Position numbers and translations under genes: made by a program. Under the pieces are notes generated by a model. That model searched no databases, had not been told where the DNA came from, and saw only the letters and a program-made list of their open reading frames with translations. A stretch of 64,000 nucleotides of DNA from Saprospiraceae bacterium (GTDB lineage Bacteria; Bacteroidota; Bacteroidia; Chitinophagales; Saprospiraceae), in the NCBI GenBank assembly GCA_021738725.1, contig JAIPBE010000002.1:1-64000 (forward strand), in the 5' to 3' direction. Position 1 is the first letter of the stretch. Every line of letters begins with the position of its first letter. This document shows, piece after piece, positions 42,287 through 52,800 of the stretch.

Positions 42287-44809
42287 ATGATCACCATCAA
42301 ACATCTCTTTTCAGAGAACGAAAAATCAGCCTCTTCCCGGATGGTGGCTTATCTTTTTCTGGTTGCTCAGTTGGCCATACTGACCTTTCTTACCTGGCAG
42401 TATAATGTAGAACAATCACTCCATATACCGGAACTGGCCCTTGCGACGAACCTGGGATTCATTGGATATCTATTTATACCCGTTCCTTGGAAGTTGCGCT
42501 ATTTCCTCCTCCTGGGATGGGCTGGAATGGTCTATTTTATCGGGATCACAGATGCGTTGTTAGGCATAGGATACGGTTTGATCCTGTTTGCGGCCACCAT
42601 GTTTACCCACCACTCATGGTTAAGAAGAGGGCTGATCGTCCTCATCATCGGTATTCCCATCGCATTGCTGATCCAAAGAAGCGACTGGACCCTGACCCAT
42701 TTGAATGCCTTCTCCCTGTTCGGTTCGATGACCATCTACCGGTTGTTGATCTTCCTGTATGACAAGAAGCATCAAAAGGAAGAACCGGGTATCGTCAAAG
42801 ACCTGACCTATTTTTTCATGCTGCCCAATATGGCGCTGACCCTCTTTCCGGCAGTCGACTATACCCTCTGGTTGAAAAACTATATGAATGACCGGGTCCT
42901 GTTGATCCAAAAGAAAGGTGTTCAATGGATGGCGTTGGGACTCTTTCATCTGATCCTTTACCGGATGATCTATTTCTATCTGGTCCTCCCCCTCTCCGAG
43001 GTGCAGGACCTGTACACCTTTGTCTGGCATGCGACTTCGACCTATGTGCTGATACTCCGACTTTCCGGCATTTTCCACCTGGCCGCCGGCATTCTTTGCC
43101 TGTTTGGTTTCAATATGCCTCCGGTATTCAACAATTACTTTCTGGCAACCGGATTCAGCGATATCTGGAGGAGATTGAACATCTACTTCCGGGATTTCAT
43201 GGTCAAAATATTCTACTACCCTGTCTATTTCAAGATTCGCAAGCTGGGAAATCAACGGGCGACCGTCCTGGCGATCCTCGCGATGTTCATTATTTCCTGG
43301 ATGCTCCATTCTTACCAATGGTTTTGGTTTAAAGGAACATTTCCACTCAAGTGGGTCGATCTGATCTTCTGGAATACCTGGGGAGTCCTGGTGGCAGCCT
43401 CTGTTTTCTTGCCAAAAGACCTGTGGCGAGAAAAAGCCCAGGAGAGCCCCTGGTTTTCGGCTGGTATCCATATGCTCAAGATGCTGGCTACCTTTTTCAC
43501 CATGAGCTTTCTCTGGTCGCTCTGGTCCGTTTCAAACCTGTCCGACTGGACCAGAGTGGTCTCTCAGGCACTCCGGAGTCCAGCGCATCAGTTTTTCTGG
43601 ATCGCCATTGGTGGGATCGCGATATGGTCGGTGGGTACGCTACTGCTCCGGATAGATAAGCGCCGACCCATGGGCGCATTTTTCAACCCACCATCTGTGT
43701 CAGGACTGGCTTCTTTCTGGTCCCTCTCCATGCTCGGGTTTCTGCTGCTTTTACAGATCCCTGACGTCCACCAGCGCCTTGGACATACGTTTGGAATCGA
43801 CATGAATGGTCTGCTGACCGCAAAGCTATCTGCAGAAGATACCGAACTGCAGATCGAAGGATATTATACCGACCTGTTGTACGAAAGCAATCTGACCAGT
43901 CCATTGGTAAATATGAACGCCCCGGGAGGCAAACAATTCCAGCAAACCGAAGGGGCCATTCAACAGGAGGGATTTCTAAACTTTACCATGCGGCCGAATA
44001 CCTCCTTCCTGTTCAAGGACAAGCCGTTTACCATCAACAGTTGGGGATTTCGGGATAGGGAATATACGCTGGAGCCACCTCCCAAAACGATTCGTTCTCT
44101 TTTGATGGGTGGATCCTTTGTGGCCGGCTCAGGTGTTGCCGACAATGAAGTGGTTGATTTTCTTCTAGAATCCAGGATGAATCAGGCTGACTCTATAAAC
44201 AACTACGAATTCCTCAATCTCGGTTGTCCGCATTATGACCTGCTTGAATCTGTCTGGCAGTTTGAAGAAAATCACCTGGAGAAATTCAAACCCCGGTATC
44301 TGTTCTATTTCTCTCATGGCCGAGACCTGCACCGAAACAATAAGGATATCCTCAAATGCTTCAAAGAGGGCTATGATCTGCCCTACCTGTTCATCAAAGA
44401 GGTCATTCAAAAAAGTGGGATCCAGAAAACCATGTCTGACCTGGAGATGATGGATCGATTGGAGCCTTATGGTCCGGAAATTCTGGAGAAGACCTACGAC
44501 CAATTGAGGAGGCTCTGTCAGACGAATCACATTACGCCGATTTGGGTCTTCTGGCCCACAGTCGATATTCGGGGGCCACAAATAGATGCCAAAGAACAGG
44601 TGAAAGCAATCGCCAAAAAAAGCGGTTTTACCATCCTTGATTTGCAGGGGATCTACGAGCCCTACACCAGAGAAGCCATGAAGATCAGTGAGGAGGATAT
44701 CCATCCAAGTCCGCAAAATCATCGATTGATAGCGGATACGTTATTTCATTTCGTCCAATCTGAATTGCTGGCAAAACCTGCAGAACAACAGCCTGCTGAA
44801 GAAAAATAA
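42287..44809 (+). CDS. MBOAT O-acyltransferase fused to an SGNH domain (second copy)
   Basis: An 840-aa paralogue of the preceding gene, similar over its entire length: the same helices, DIWRRLNIYFRDFMVKIFYYP, catalytic His341, MGGSFVAGSGVADN with Ser610, and EDIHPS near the C terminus. The ATG at 42287 is chosen as it restores the same N-terminal layout as the first copy (FSENEKSASSR matching FRADGANKSSR); a TTG at 42239 would add unrelated residues. The gene lies 48 bp after the first copy, likely in one transcript. It converges with a type IX cargo gene at 44837 with no terminator visible in the 27-bp gap. The two copies may use different acyl donors or acceptors; this is not readable from sequence. 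Confidence 0.82.
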   Translation: MITIKHLFSENEKSASSRMVAYLFLVAQLAILTFLTWQYNVEQSLHIPELALATNLGFIGYLFIPVPWKLRYFLLLGWAGMVYFIGITDALLGIGYGLILFAATMFTHHSWLRRGLIVLIIGIPIALLIQRSDWTLTHLNAFSLFGSMTIYRLLIFLYDKKHQKEEPGIVKDLTYFFMLPNMALTLFPAVDYTLWLKNYMNDRVLLIQKKGVQWMALGLFHLILYRMIYFYLVLPLSEVQDLYTFVWHATSTYVLILRLSGIFHLAAGILCLFGFNMPPVFNNYFLATGFSDIWRRLNIYFRDFMVKIFYYPVYFKIRKLGNQRATVLAILAMFIISWMLHSYQWFWFKGTFPLKWVDLIFWNTWGVLVAASVFLPKDLWREKAQESPWFSAGIHMLKMLATFFTMSFLWSLWSVSNLSDWTRVVSQALRSPAHQFFWIAIGGIAIWSVGTLLLRIDKRRPMGAFFNPPSVSGLASFWSLSMLGFLLLLQIPDVHQRLGHTFGIDMNGLLTAKLSAEDTELQIEGYYTDLLYESNLTSPLVNMNAPGGKQFQQTEGAIQQEGFLNFTMRPNTSFLFKDKPFTINSWGFRDREYTLEPPPKTIRSLLMGGSFVAGSGVADNEVVDFLLESRMNQADSINNYEFLNLGCPHYDLLESVWQFEENHLEKFKPRYLFYFSHGRDLHRNNKDILKCFKEGYDLPYLFIKEVIQKSGIQKTMSDLEMMDRLEPYGPEILEKTYDQLRRLCQTNHITPIWVFWPTVDIRGPQIDAKEQVKAIAKKSGFTILDLQGIYEPYTREAMKISEEDIHPSPQNHRLIADTLFHFVQSELLAKPAEQQPAEEK

Positions 44810-44836
44810 CGGTTTCGCCAGAAGACTGTTTCTACG

Positions 44837-47800
44837 CTATTTCATGATCTGCACATCTCCCTTGTACAGACGGACAGAACCATCCTTGAAGGCAATCTCG
44901 ACTACATAGACGTACACGCCCGGATCCATTGGCTTTCCTCGATACATCCCGTCCCACCCGGCGATCCCATCTGCAGAAATGTCCTTCACCTGGAAAAGAT
45001 CATTTCCCCATCGATCGAATATGGCCATCGTTTGCACCCGTTCGACCACATCCCCTCCGTGAACAGAGAAAATATCGTTGATCCCATCGAAATTGGGTGA
45101 AAAACTATTCGGTATATACACCCGCCTTCGGATGATGACACGAATCTCAACCACAGCTTCCGCTATACACCCGTTTTGATCTGTCACCTTGAGCGTGATG
45201 AGTCGGTTCGTGGCGGGTGTGATCGTCAACTGCGGACATCCCAGGCAAAGGATACTATCCTGGTCTGACCATTCATAGGATACACCGCCTGCACCAATGC
45301 TCTTCAAATCTGGCACCACCACCACGGATGCCCCATATTCAACCGTCAGGTCGACACCCAGATCGATCAACAATACCGGCGGTTCATCGATCGTCAAGGT
45401 CGAATCCCAGGAACATCCGAAAGCATCCGTAATCTGAATCGCATATTGGCCTCCTGTCAACCCCGATATCACACCGGGTACCGGAAAGCTCGCGGATCCC
45501 ACCATGGCCATAAAAGGCGCCTGACCTCCGATCACGGCCTGAATGTCGATCTGGCCAGTGGCTTCGCCAAAACACAGCGGAGGGTCAATACTGATCTCAT
45601 CCACCGAAAGACCACCAGTATAGATCAGGGCCACCTCATCAGTGTCTGTACATCCGTTGACCGGATCCACGACTGTCAACAGATAATGCCCCGGATCAGC
45701 AGGCAGGATATCCATCTGATCAGGTGGCGTAACAATAGCCCCATCCACAGTGGACCAGTGAAAGGAAAGGTTTCCTTGTCCGCTTGAATTGCTGCCACTT
45801 AATACGGGCAGTGCCTGACCGCATGGAATCAATTTGTCCACGCCTGCATCAGCAACAGGTGCCATAGTGTCCTGGTACACCAATATACTACTTGTCGATA
45901 GACAAAGACTCTTTTCATCCAATATGCTGAGTTGGTAGGTTCCGGGTAAATTGACCGTTGGGAAGAGGGAATTTCCACCACTCTGGATCTGACCATCTGC
46001 CGTAGACCATTGGAGCACAAACCCGGTCCCCGAAGAGGAGCCTGTCGCATCCAGAGTCACTTCACTCTGTAGACAATTCAGCGTTGCCGGCGGGAGGATG
46101 GTCACCTGAGGGACGTCCTGGCTGGCCGCCAAGTAAATGCCAGCACTATCCTGACATCCTGCCACAGTCTCGACAATCGTCAAGGTGTACCAACCGGAGG
46201 CGTTCGTCTGAACCATTGCCTGGTTCAGAGGTGGAACGAGCCCACCCCCACTGGCACTCCAGGTATACACTAATCCGTTCTGAGGGGAGGTCATCGCGGT
46301 CAGTGTAATAACACTGTCCTGGCAGGAAAACTGGCTGGTCGGAGACGGTAAAATATCCTCTATTTGCGGTGATTCGATAAAAGAAACTGGCAGTCCGTTA
46401 CTCCAGTCCAGGCAGGCATCCGTCGTATCTATTCCGCCCGTACTGCCTGCATTTCCAGCAATGGCAACTAAATAGTAGATCGTTCCGGTCTGCACAGGCA
46501 GTCCCGGATAAAACAACTGCTTTATATTGGTCTGCCAAAGCAAGGTACCTGCTGGGTCTGCCAGGTCTGCCACCAACCAGTAGACCAATGTGTCGTCAGA
46601 ATCCAAAAAAGTACCTGCTCCCAGGAATCCAAGGGTATCTCCCACACAGATATTCAATGGGGCCCCACTGAGACTGCCCGCATTGGTCAGACAGAGGCAA
46701 TCATAGGTGCCGGACACCTGAAAAGGTTTGCAATTAAACTGATCGGAGACCACAAATGAATAGGCAGAACCCGCAGGAATCGGTTGGGAAGTGAACACAT
46801 TCCCTGTCAATGCACCCGGGCCAGAAACAGTATAGCTTCCCGAATCTCCACCAATGATCTGAAACGAGATCGTGTATTCGGTATTGGTCCCGTTGCAATT
46901 GAAATTGATCCCTGTGACTGTTGGTCCCTTATTCACCACCAGTGTAAAGGAGTCCTGAAGATCCACACTGCAAAATGCATCTGACAATGTCAGCCACTGA
47001 ACGGTACTGCTATTCAACCCCGGTATCGATAAGGTTGCAACGGGATTCAACCAGGTCATCTGTTGTGTAGCTCCTCCATTAACCTGATAGGTCAAGGTAA
47101 AAGGTAGAGACCCTCCGAATACCAGCGGAAGGGAATAGGTAGGCTTAGAACAAATGGTATCCGAATGGGGAACATTGAATGTGGGTGGGCCATGAAAAAT
47201 GACGGGTATGCCAGGCGTTACGGAAAGACAAATGTCCATTGTATCGACCACTCCCCCACTCATATTCCCGGCGATCGGAGAAACATAATAGGTCACTTCG
47301 GCCATCATGGTCGACGGATCAAAGACAAAGACTGGTTGATCATTCCAGGCGTGGATCGCTTGGAGGATGGTGCCGCTCCCATCATGCAACACAAATTGAC
47401 GGATGTCATCCGGATCCAGAAACCCGTTTCCGGAAAATGTGAGAAGTAAAGTATCCGTCAAACAGATATCTGCCTTCGTTTCGACCAGGTTTCCAGCGTC
47501 AGTCAGGCAATCACAATTCTGACTGCCGCTCAGGAACAAAGTATCACATCCACTACTATCCCAGACCATAAAAGAATACGGCACCCCACTGACAATGGGG
47601 TCAGACACAAACGTATCGCTTATCAAGGTACCGGCATTACCTCCTACCTGCCAACTGGTAGAATCGCCTCCGATGAGGGTAAATGTTACCACGTATTGAT
47701 TCTGGTCGCACACTTTAATGACGGGAGAGGCCTTTAATTCAGGGGTGACCGTAAAAGTGGCGATGCCGCCTGACGCCGGTGGACAACCGGGTGGAGTTTG

Positions 47801-49738
47801 ATCCGAAAAGGATAAAATGGAATAGCTGACTGATTGATCGGGCAAGTGGATTTGGACGAGTGGATTTAAGGAGCCACTGATAGTAAATGTGTCCACCCCA
47901 TCTGTATAGGTCACACTGAACGGGGGCACCCCACCAAATTGAAACGTCAGTTCTGCTCCATCCCCTTCACAGATAGCCTCACCCCCGGAAAGAAACACAG
48001 AAGGCGTTTCCAGAAAGGTCAAGGCAAAGGAAAGTGTATCAAAACAACCGGCCAGATTGGTCATGCGCACCCAGTAGGTCCCGGGCTGATTGACAATCGG
48101 CGGGTCGATGGCCGGCATACCGGATACCGCTGCCAAAGCGGTTGCATGAAACGTAATAGTATAACTATTGGGGGGCAATCCAGAGAGCTCCTGAATATCG
48201 ATGGCGCTCAGATCAAAGCTGTCGACGGCACATTGTACCGGAGGGGGGACCAGGCTTATGTCGGGCGGAGGCAGGAACTCAACCAGAATCTCGGCCACTG
48301 CATAGCATCCATTAAATGTTTCTGCACGGACCCAATAGGAACCGGTAGCAGTCACGATCGAACTGGATAATGGATTGGTTTGATCCTCTGCATCGATCTG
48401 GGTGGGATAATAGCCGAAACCGGTCAGGAGATTTCCATTCAAGTCGATCACATCAATTAAACTCAGATCCAATGATCCGGGCGCACACAAGGGGTCTGGC
48501 TGCACCACAAAAAGATCCAGCCATTCCATTTCGATCACGACCGGAATCAACTGATAACATCCATCACCTGCCTCGACCCGGATCCAGTAGGTACCGCTTG
48601 CATTTACTATGGGTGGATTTCCCATATCCGGGGTTCCCGCTTCAGCCGCATTTTCATCTGGATGGAACGTAAACGTTTCACCGGGTTGCAAATTGAAAAT
48701 GACCAGATCATTCAAGTCGAATTCCTGATCACAGATCACCCCAAGTGGATCAACCTGTGCTTCTGGAATGGGGGTCACTTCTACTGTAACGCATACAGGA
48801 TCACTGGTTCCGCAGCCGTTATCCAATTCCACACAAACATCTCCGCCTTCGGTCCCCCAGTCGATCGTAACAGACGCTCCTGTTCCATTGATCGTCGCAC
48901 CGGGAGGGGCTGTCCATTGATAGGTAACTCCCGAAATGGGGTCCACTGCATAGATTACTCCCTTTTCATTGGCACAAACAGACAGATCCGACTCAATAAA
49001 TGTGGCAGGATCGGGAGGTCCCACCGGATCATCTTCGGGGCAGACAATCTGGTTATTCCATGCTCCACCCGTGCTGGCAGTGAATCCAAGGAAAGCTTCT
49101 GAACCGCCGATAACAGAGGTGAAATCATAGTTGCCGGACAAGACCAGTGCGCCATCAAAAAAGATCTGAAACCCACCAGCCCCATCCCATACAAATCGAA
49201 CCATATGTGTGCCTCCATCTTCAATATTACCGAGGTCTGAGGGGCCAAAAAGAGGTGTGCTCATCACACCATTGATATCCATGGAGACATGATCATTCGG
49301 CAAGTCACCATAACCCGATCCATTATCCCAGGTATCAAATTCGAAGATCACCGAATTGGGAATACCGCCAGCGCCAATATCCGCTCCATACATCCCACAA
49401 TCCGGAGATGCTGCAAATACAAGGCAAATCCCATCCGCTCCTGCATCACTATCTCCAAAAAACATCTTGACCGTAAAGTCGAGTGGACCGCCCAGATCAA
49501 CTGTCTCGTCATCCCACAGACAGCCTGCCTGGGAGGGCCCTTCAGTGGTCAATTGAAAACAGTTGTTACAATCGAGCACTGTGGGTTGGGTTTCACCCAT
49601 CATGGTCCAGGGCGGGGGTGGCGGACTTGGTGGCGCAGAAAGGACATACCCCACCTGGGGAATAGGATCGCTATCAGCCGATACAAGTAAAGGAAGCAAC
49701 GAAAAACAAAGAATAAGGAAGGTTATAGACAGGCGCAC
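44837..49738 (-). CDS. T9SS type B surface protein with L-type lectin-like head
   Basis: A 1633-aa secreted protein. It starts at a GTG (49736-49738) with a signal peptide (MRLSITFLILCFSLLPLLVSA). Residues about 50-240 look like a legume-type (L-type) lectin domain (CFQLTTEG, DFTVKMFFGD, VIFEFDTWDNG, MVRFVWDG, AFLGFTASTGG), a fold that binds sugars. A chain of Ig/PKD-like modules with many paired Cys follows, including two copies of the roughly 84-residue unit found in the next protein, then the type B C-terminal domain (YIPNSFSPNFDGINDIFS, IFDRWGN, GWDGMYRGK). It is exported by the type IX system, probably as an adhesin. There is a terminator 24 bp upstream of its start and no room for a normal promoter. 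Confidence 0.85.
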   Translation of the reverse strand: MRLSITFLILCFSLLPLLVSADSDPIPQVGYVLSAPPSPPPPPWTMMGETQPTVLDCNNCFQLTTEGPSQAGCLWDDETVDLGGPLDFTVKMFFGDSDAGADGICLVFAASPDCGMYGADIGAGGIPNSVIFEFDTWDNGSGYGDLPNDHVSMDINGVMSTPLFGPSDLGNIEDGGTHMVRFVWDGAGGFQIFFDGALVLSGNYDFTSVIGGSEAFLGFTASTGGAWNNQIVCPEDDPVGPPDPATFIESDLSVCANEKGVIYAVDPISGVTYQWTAPPGATINGTGASVTIDWGTEGGDVCVELDNGCGTSDPVCVTVEVTPIPEAQVDPLGVICDQEFDLNDLVIFNLQPGETFTFHPDENAAEAGTPDMGNPPIVNASGTYWIRVEAGDGCYQLIPVVIEMEWLDLFVVQPDPLCAPGSLDLSLIDVIDLNGNLLTGFGYYPTQIDAEDQTNPLSSSIVTATGSYWVRAETFNGCYAVAEILVEFLPPPDISLVPPPVQCAVDSFDLSAIDIQELSGLPPNSYTITFHATALAAVSGMPAIDPPIVNQPGTYWVRMTNLAGCFDTLSFALTFLETPSVFLSGGEAICEGDGAELTFQFGGVPPFSVTYTDGVDTFTISGSLNPLVQIHLPDQSVSYSILSFSDQTPPGCPPASGGIATFTVTPELKASPVIKVCDQNQYVVTFTLIGGDSTSWQVGGNAGTLISDTFVSDPIVSGVPYSFMVWDSSGCDTLFLSGSQNCDCLTDAGNLVETKADICLTDTLLLTFSGNGFLDPDDIRQFVLHDGSGTILQAIHAWNDQPVFVFDPSTMMAEVTYYVSPIAGNMSGGVVDTMDICLSVTPGIPVIFHGPPTFNVPHSDTICSKPTYSLPLVFGGSLPFTLTYQVNGGATQQMTWLNPVATLSIPGLNSSTVQWLTLSDAFCSVDLQDSFTLVVNKGPTVTGINFNCNGTNTEYTISFQIIGGDSGSYTVSGPGALTGNVFTSQPIPAGSAYSFVVSDQFNCKPFQVSGTYDCLCLTNAGSLSGAPLNICVGDTLGFLGAGTFLDSDDTLVYWLVADLADPAGTLLWQTNIKQLFYPGLPVQTGTIYYLVAIAGNAGSTGGIDTTDACLDWSNGLPVSFIESPQIEDILPSPTSQFSCQDSVITLTAMTSPQNGLVYTWSASGGGLVPPLNQAMVQTNASGWYTLTIVETVAGCQDSAGIYLAASQDVPQVTILPPATLNCLQSEVTLDATGSSSGTGFVLQWSTADGQIQSGGNSLFPTVNLPGTYQLSILDEKSLCLSTSSILVYQDTMAPVADAGVDKLIPCGQALPVLSGSNSSGQGNLSFHWSTVDGAIVTPPDQMDILPADPGHYLLTVVDPVNGCTDTDEVALIYTGGLSVDEISIDPPLCFGEATGQIDIQAVIGGQAPFMAMVGSASFPVPGVISGLTGGQYAIQITDAFGCSWDSTLTIDEPPVLLIDLGVDLTVEYGASVVVVPDLKSIGAGGVSYEWSDQDSILCLGCPQLTITPATNRLITLKVTDQNGCIAEAVVEIRVIIRRRVYIPNSFSPNFDGINDIFSVHGGDVVERVQTMAIFDRWGNDLFQVKDISADGIAGWDGMYRGKPMDPGVYVYVVEIAFKDGSVRLYKGDVQIMK

Positions 49739-49754
49739 TGGCTCAGGGTTTCCT

Positions 49755-49797
49755 AAAATTAAAAAAAAGTGGAGCAGGAATGTCCTGCTCCACTTTT
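49755..49797 (-). terminator. Intrinsic terminator between two type IX cargo genes
   Basis: A perfect 15-bp stem (49765-49779 with 49783-49797) with a 3-nt loop, followed on the minus strand by a T-rich run (complement of 49755-49764). It lies 24 bp after the stop of the 1740-aa cargo gene and ends about 22 bp before the start of the next one. Confidence 0.85.
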
Positions 49798-49821
49798 AAT
49801 ATATCCATTTACCTCCAGATA

Positions 49822-52800
49822 TTATTCCAAGAGGGAGACATCGCCTTTCAGTGTCAGCACTCGGCCATCGATCAATTTGATCTTGGCGTAGTAGACAAAT
49901 ACTGCAGGATTCATCAGATTTCCCTGGTACATGCCATTCCAACCATAATTCTCGTCATTTGCCTGGAACTTCTCTGCATGGAAAACGCGCTCACCCCAAC
50001 GGGTAAAGACTTCGAAGAGTTCGACCTCCTGAATGCCAAAGTCCTGAGCAAAGATCATGAAGATATCGTTGTTGCCATCGTTGTTATGCGGAGAGAAGGC
50101 CGTAGGAATGAAAATATTCGGATCCCGAACAATGATCTTCATTTCTGTCTGCCCTGGACAACCATTGATATCTACAACGGAGATGAAATACGGAGTTGTG
50201 ATATATGGCTGAGCAAACACAACAAGGCTATCTGTCCGATCCAAGCCATAAGCCGGATACCAGGTCACACCCCCTACCTGCGAAATATCAATATTCAGTT
50301 GCGCCTCCAGACGGATCTCTTCACCAAGGTTGATGTAGACCACCGGATCAACATGAACCAACAATTCATTTACATCCGGTATCTCAAAATCCTTTTTGAT
50401 AATACATCCTTTCGCATCTTTAACCACCATCTTATAGGCACCAGAGGATAAATTCCGGAAGCGTGGATTGTATTGATACGACGTGCCCCCATCCAGTGAA
50501 TACTGGTATGGATATAGACCACCAATCACATTATAGATCTCCAATGTACCTGGATCGTTGTAACAGATCGGGTCAGACATCTTGATATCTGCACTTTGCA
50601 GATAATCAGATCCGATTTCTACTTCGTCTACTGCGGTACAACCATTCCGGGTATCCGTAACCACCAGGTAATATGTTCCTGATTCGGAAGTAGCCGGTGT
50701 TTGTTCATTCAAAAATGAAGCCGGACCACCAAGTTCCAGATACCAGTCATAGGTATAGAATGTACCGGTAGATGACTTGGATCCATCCAGGATCACCGAA
50801 TCACCCAAACAGTATATCTCTGAAGGTTTTCCAGCATCGGCTTTGGGAATGGTTTTGTCTTCCTTGACAACAACAGAGGCCGAGCCCGTACATCCGTTAT
50901 CGGTATTCGTCGCTGTCAGGGTGTAGGACCCTGCCGCATTGACGGTAGGCGTCACAGTAGTCGATCCGGAAACGATATTCCCACTACCAGTGGTCCACAG
51001 ATATTGAATAGCGGAGCTGAAGTCCGATTGTGAACCATCCAGAACAACCTCATCAATCGTACAGGTCAATTTATCAGGATCCTGGATGATCACCTGAGGA
51101 ACAGTTACATCCCCATCCACCACTGTGGAAGACTGGGCTGTACAACCATTGTCTGTATCGGTCACCAGCAAGGTATACGTACCTGTCTGATTCACTGTTG
51201 GTGTCAAAGAATTTGCACCGGCAAGAATATTACCATTTGGAGTTGTCCATTGATAGGTCATTGCCGCCGTGTTACTTGAACCCGTACCATTCAATGTGGC
51301 AATCGGGTCAGAGCAATCGATCAGAGCACCGGCACCTGCATAAGCGACAGGTGGAACAGTATCGAGATCCACCACAGTCGTCACACTGGATGTACATCCA
51401 TTCAGCAGATTTGTCACTGTCAAGACATAGGTTCCCGGTTTATCACATTCTGTGTTGATCGAGGAGTTGCTTCCGGTAATGTTGCCGAGGAATGTGCTCC
51501 ACTTATAGGTATAGTCTGCACCTGTAGAAGACCCAGTTCCTATCAGATCCACGACTGTGTTGGTACAGTTGAGAATTTCGGGAGCGGCTGCATTGCTGAG
51601 AGGCTTTACTTTATCCTCAATGACATTGACTGTCTTCGAATTGATACAACCAGTAACAGGATTGACAACCTCCAGTGTATAGACGCCTTTCGCATTCACC
51701 GTAGCGAGATCCGAACTAAATCCATTCACAATGTTTCCGTTGGATGTCGTCCAGATATACTGAGTTCCCGGGAGATTGAGCGATCCGCTGCCATCCAGCG
51801 TAATGGATGGATTTGCGCAGGTAATCACGGCTGGAGGCAAGATATCAACCGGAGGCGGGGTAAGGTCACCTTCAACAGTGACATCCTCTACTGATACACA
51901 ATTATTTGACGCGTTGACTAATGTCAAAGTATACACACCGGGTGCCCCTACCGTTGGCATCAGAGTATTACCACCACTGGTGATCACCCCATTTGCCGTA
52001 GACCAGGAGGCTGTATAATTCGGTCCTGAACTGGATCCTGAGGCATCAATGACCGTCGTCGTGTCCTTGCAGGTCACATTCGCAATCGGATCGATTTGAA
52101 CTGTTGGAGAATCATTGTCGGGTAGAACTTTAACAATATCCATGGCGGTACAACCATTGAGGCTATTGGTCACCACGATCTGATACGTACCTGGCAATCC
52201 AATCGTGGGTGTTAACGAAGTCGCCCCACTGAGGATGTTTCCGTTGGTGGTGGTCCACTGATAAGAATAGCTATTGCCTTGATCTGATCCGGTTCCATCC
52301 AGGTTGAGACTGGTAATACCGCAGTTCAGTGTATCTGGCAAACCTGCTTCCGCCAATGGTGGCAAGGTATCCACCGGAATGGTGACAGATACCACTGTCG
52401 TGCAGCCACCATCATCTGTTACCGTCACTTTGTACAGACCTCCACCCAGACCAACCGGGTCTTCATTCGATCCACCATTTCCGCTCCAGTTGAACATGTA
52501 TGGTGGAAGCCCTCCATTCACTGTCAGATCTGCGCTTCCCGAAAATGGATCTGCGCAATCAACACCCGTTAAGGCTTGCGCATTGCCAGCGGGTGCATCA
52601 GACGCGACAATAACGAAATCAGCGTATTGCTGACATCCACGTGAATCTGTAACTGTTACGCTATTCACGCCAGCAGGTAAATCATCGGGGTCCTCATTCG
52701 TATTACCATTACTCCAGGAGAAATTGAATGGACCATTGCCTCCTGCGACCACGAGGTCAACTGAACCGGTGGCATCCTTACAGGCTGTGCCGCCTGTTAT

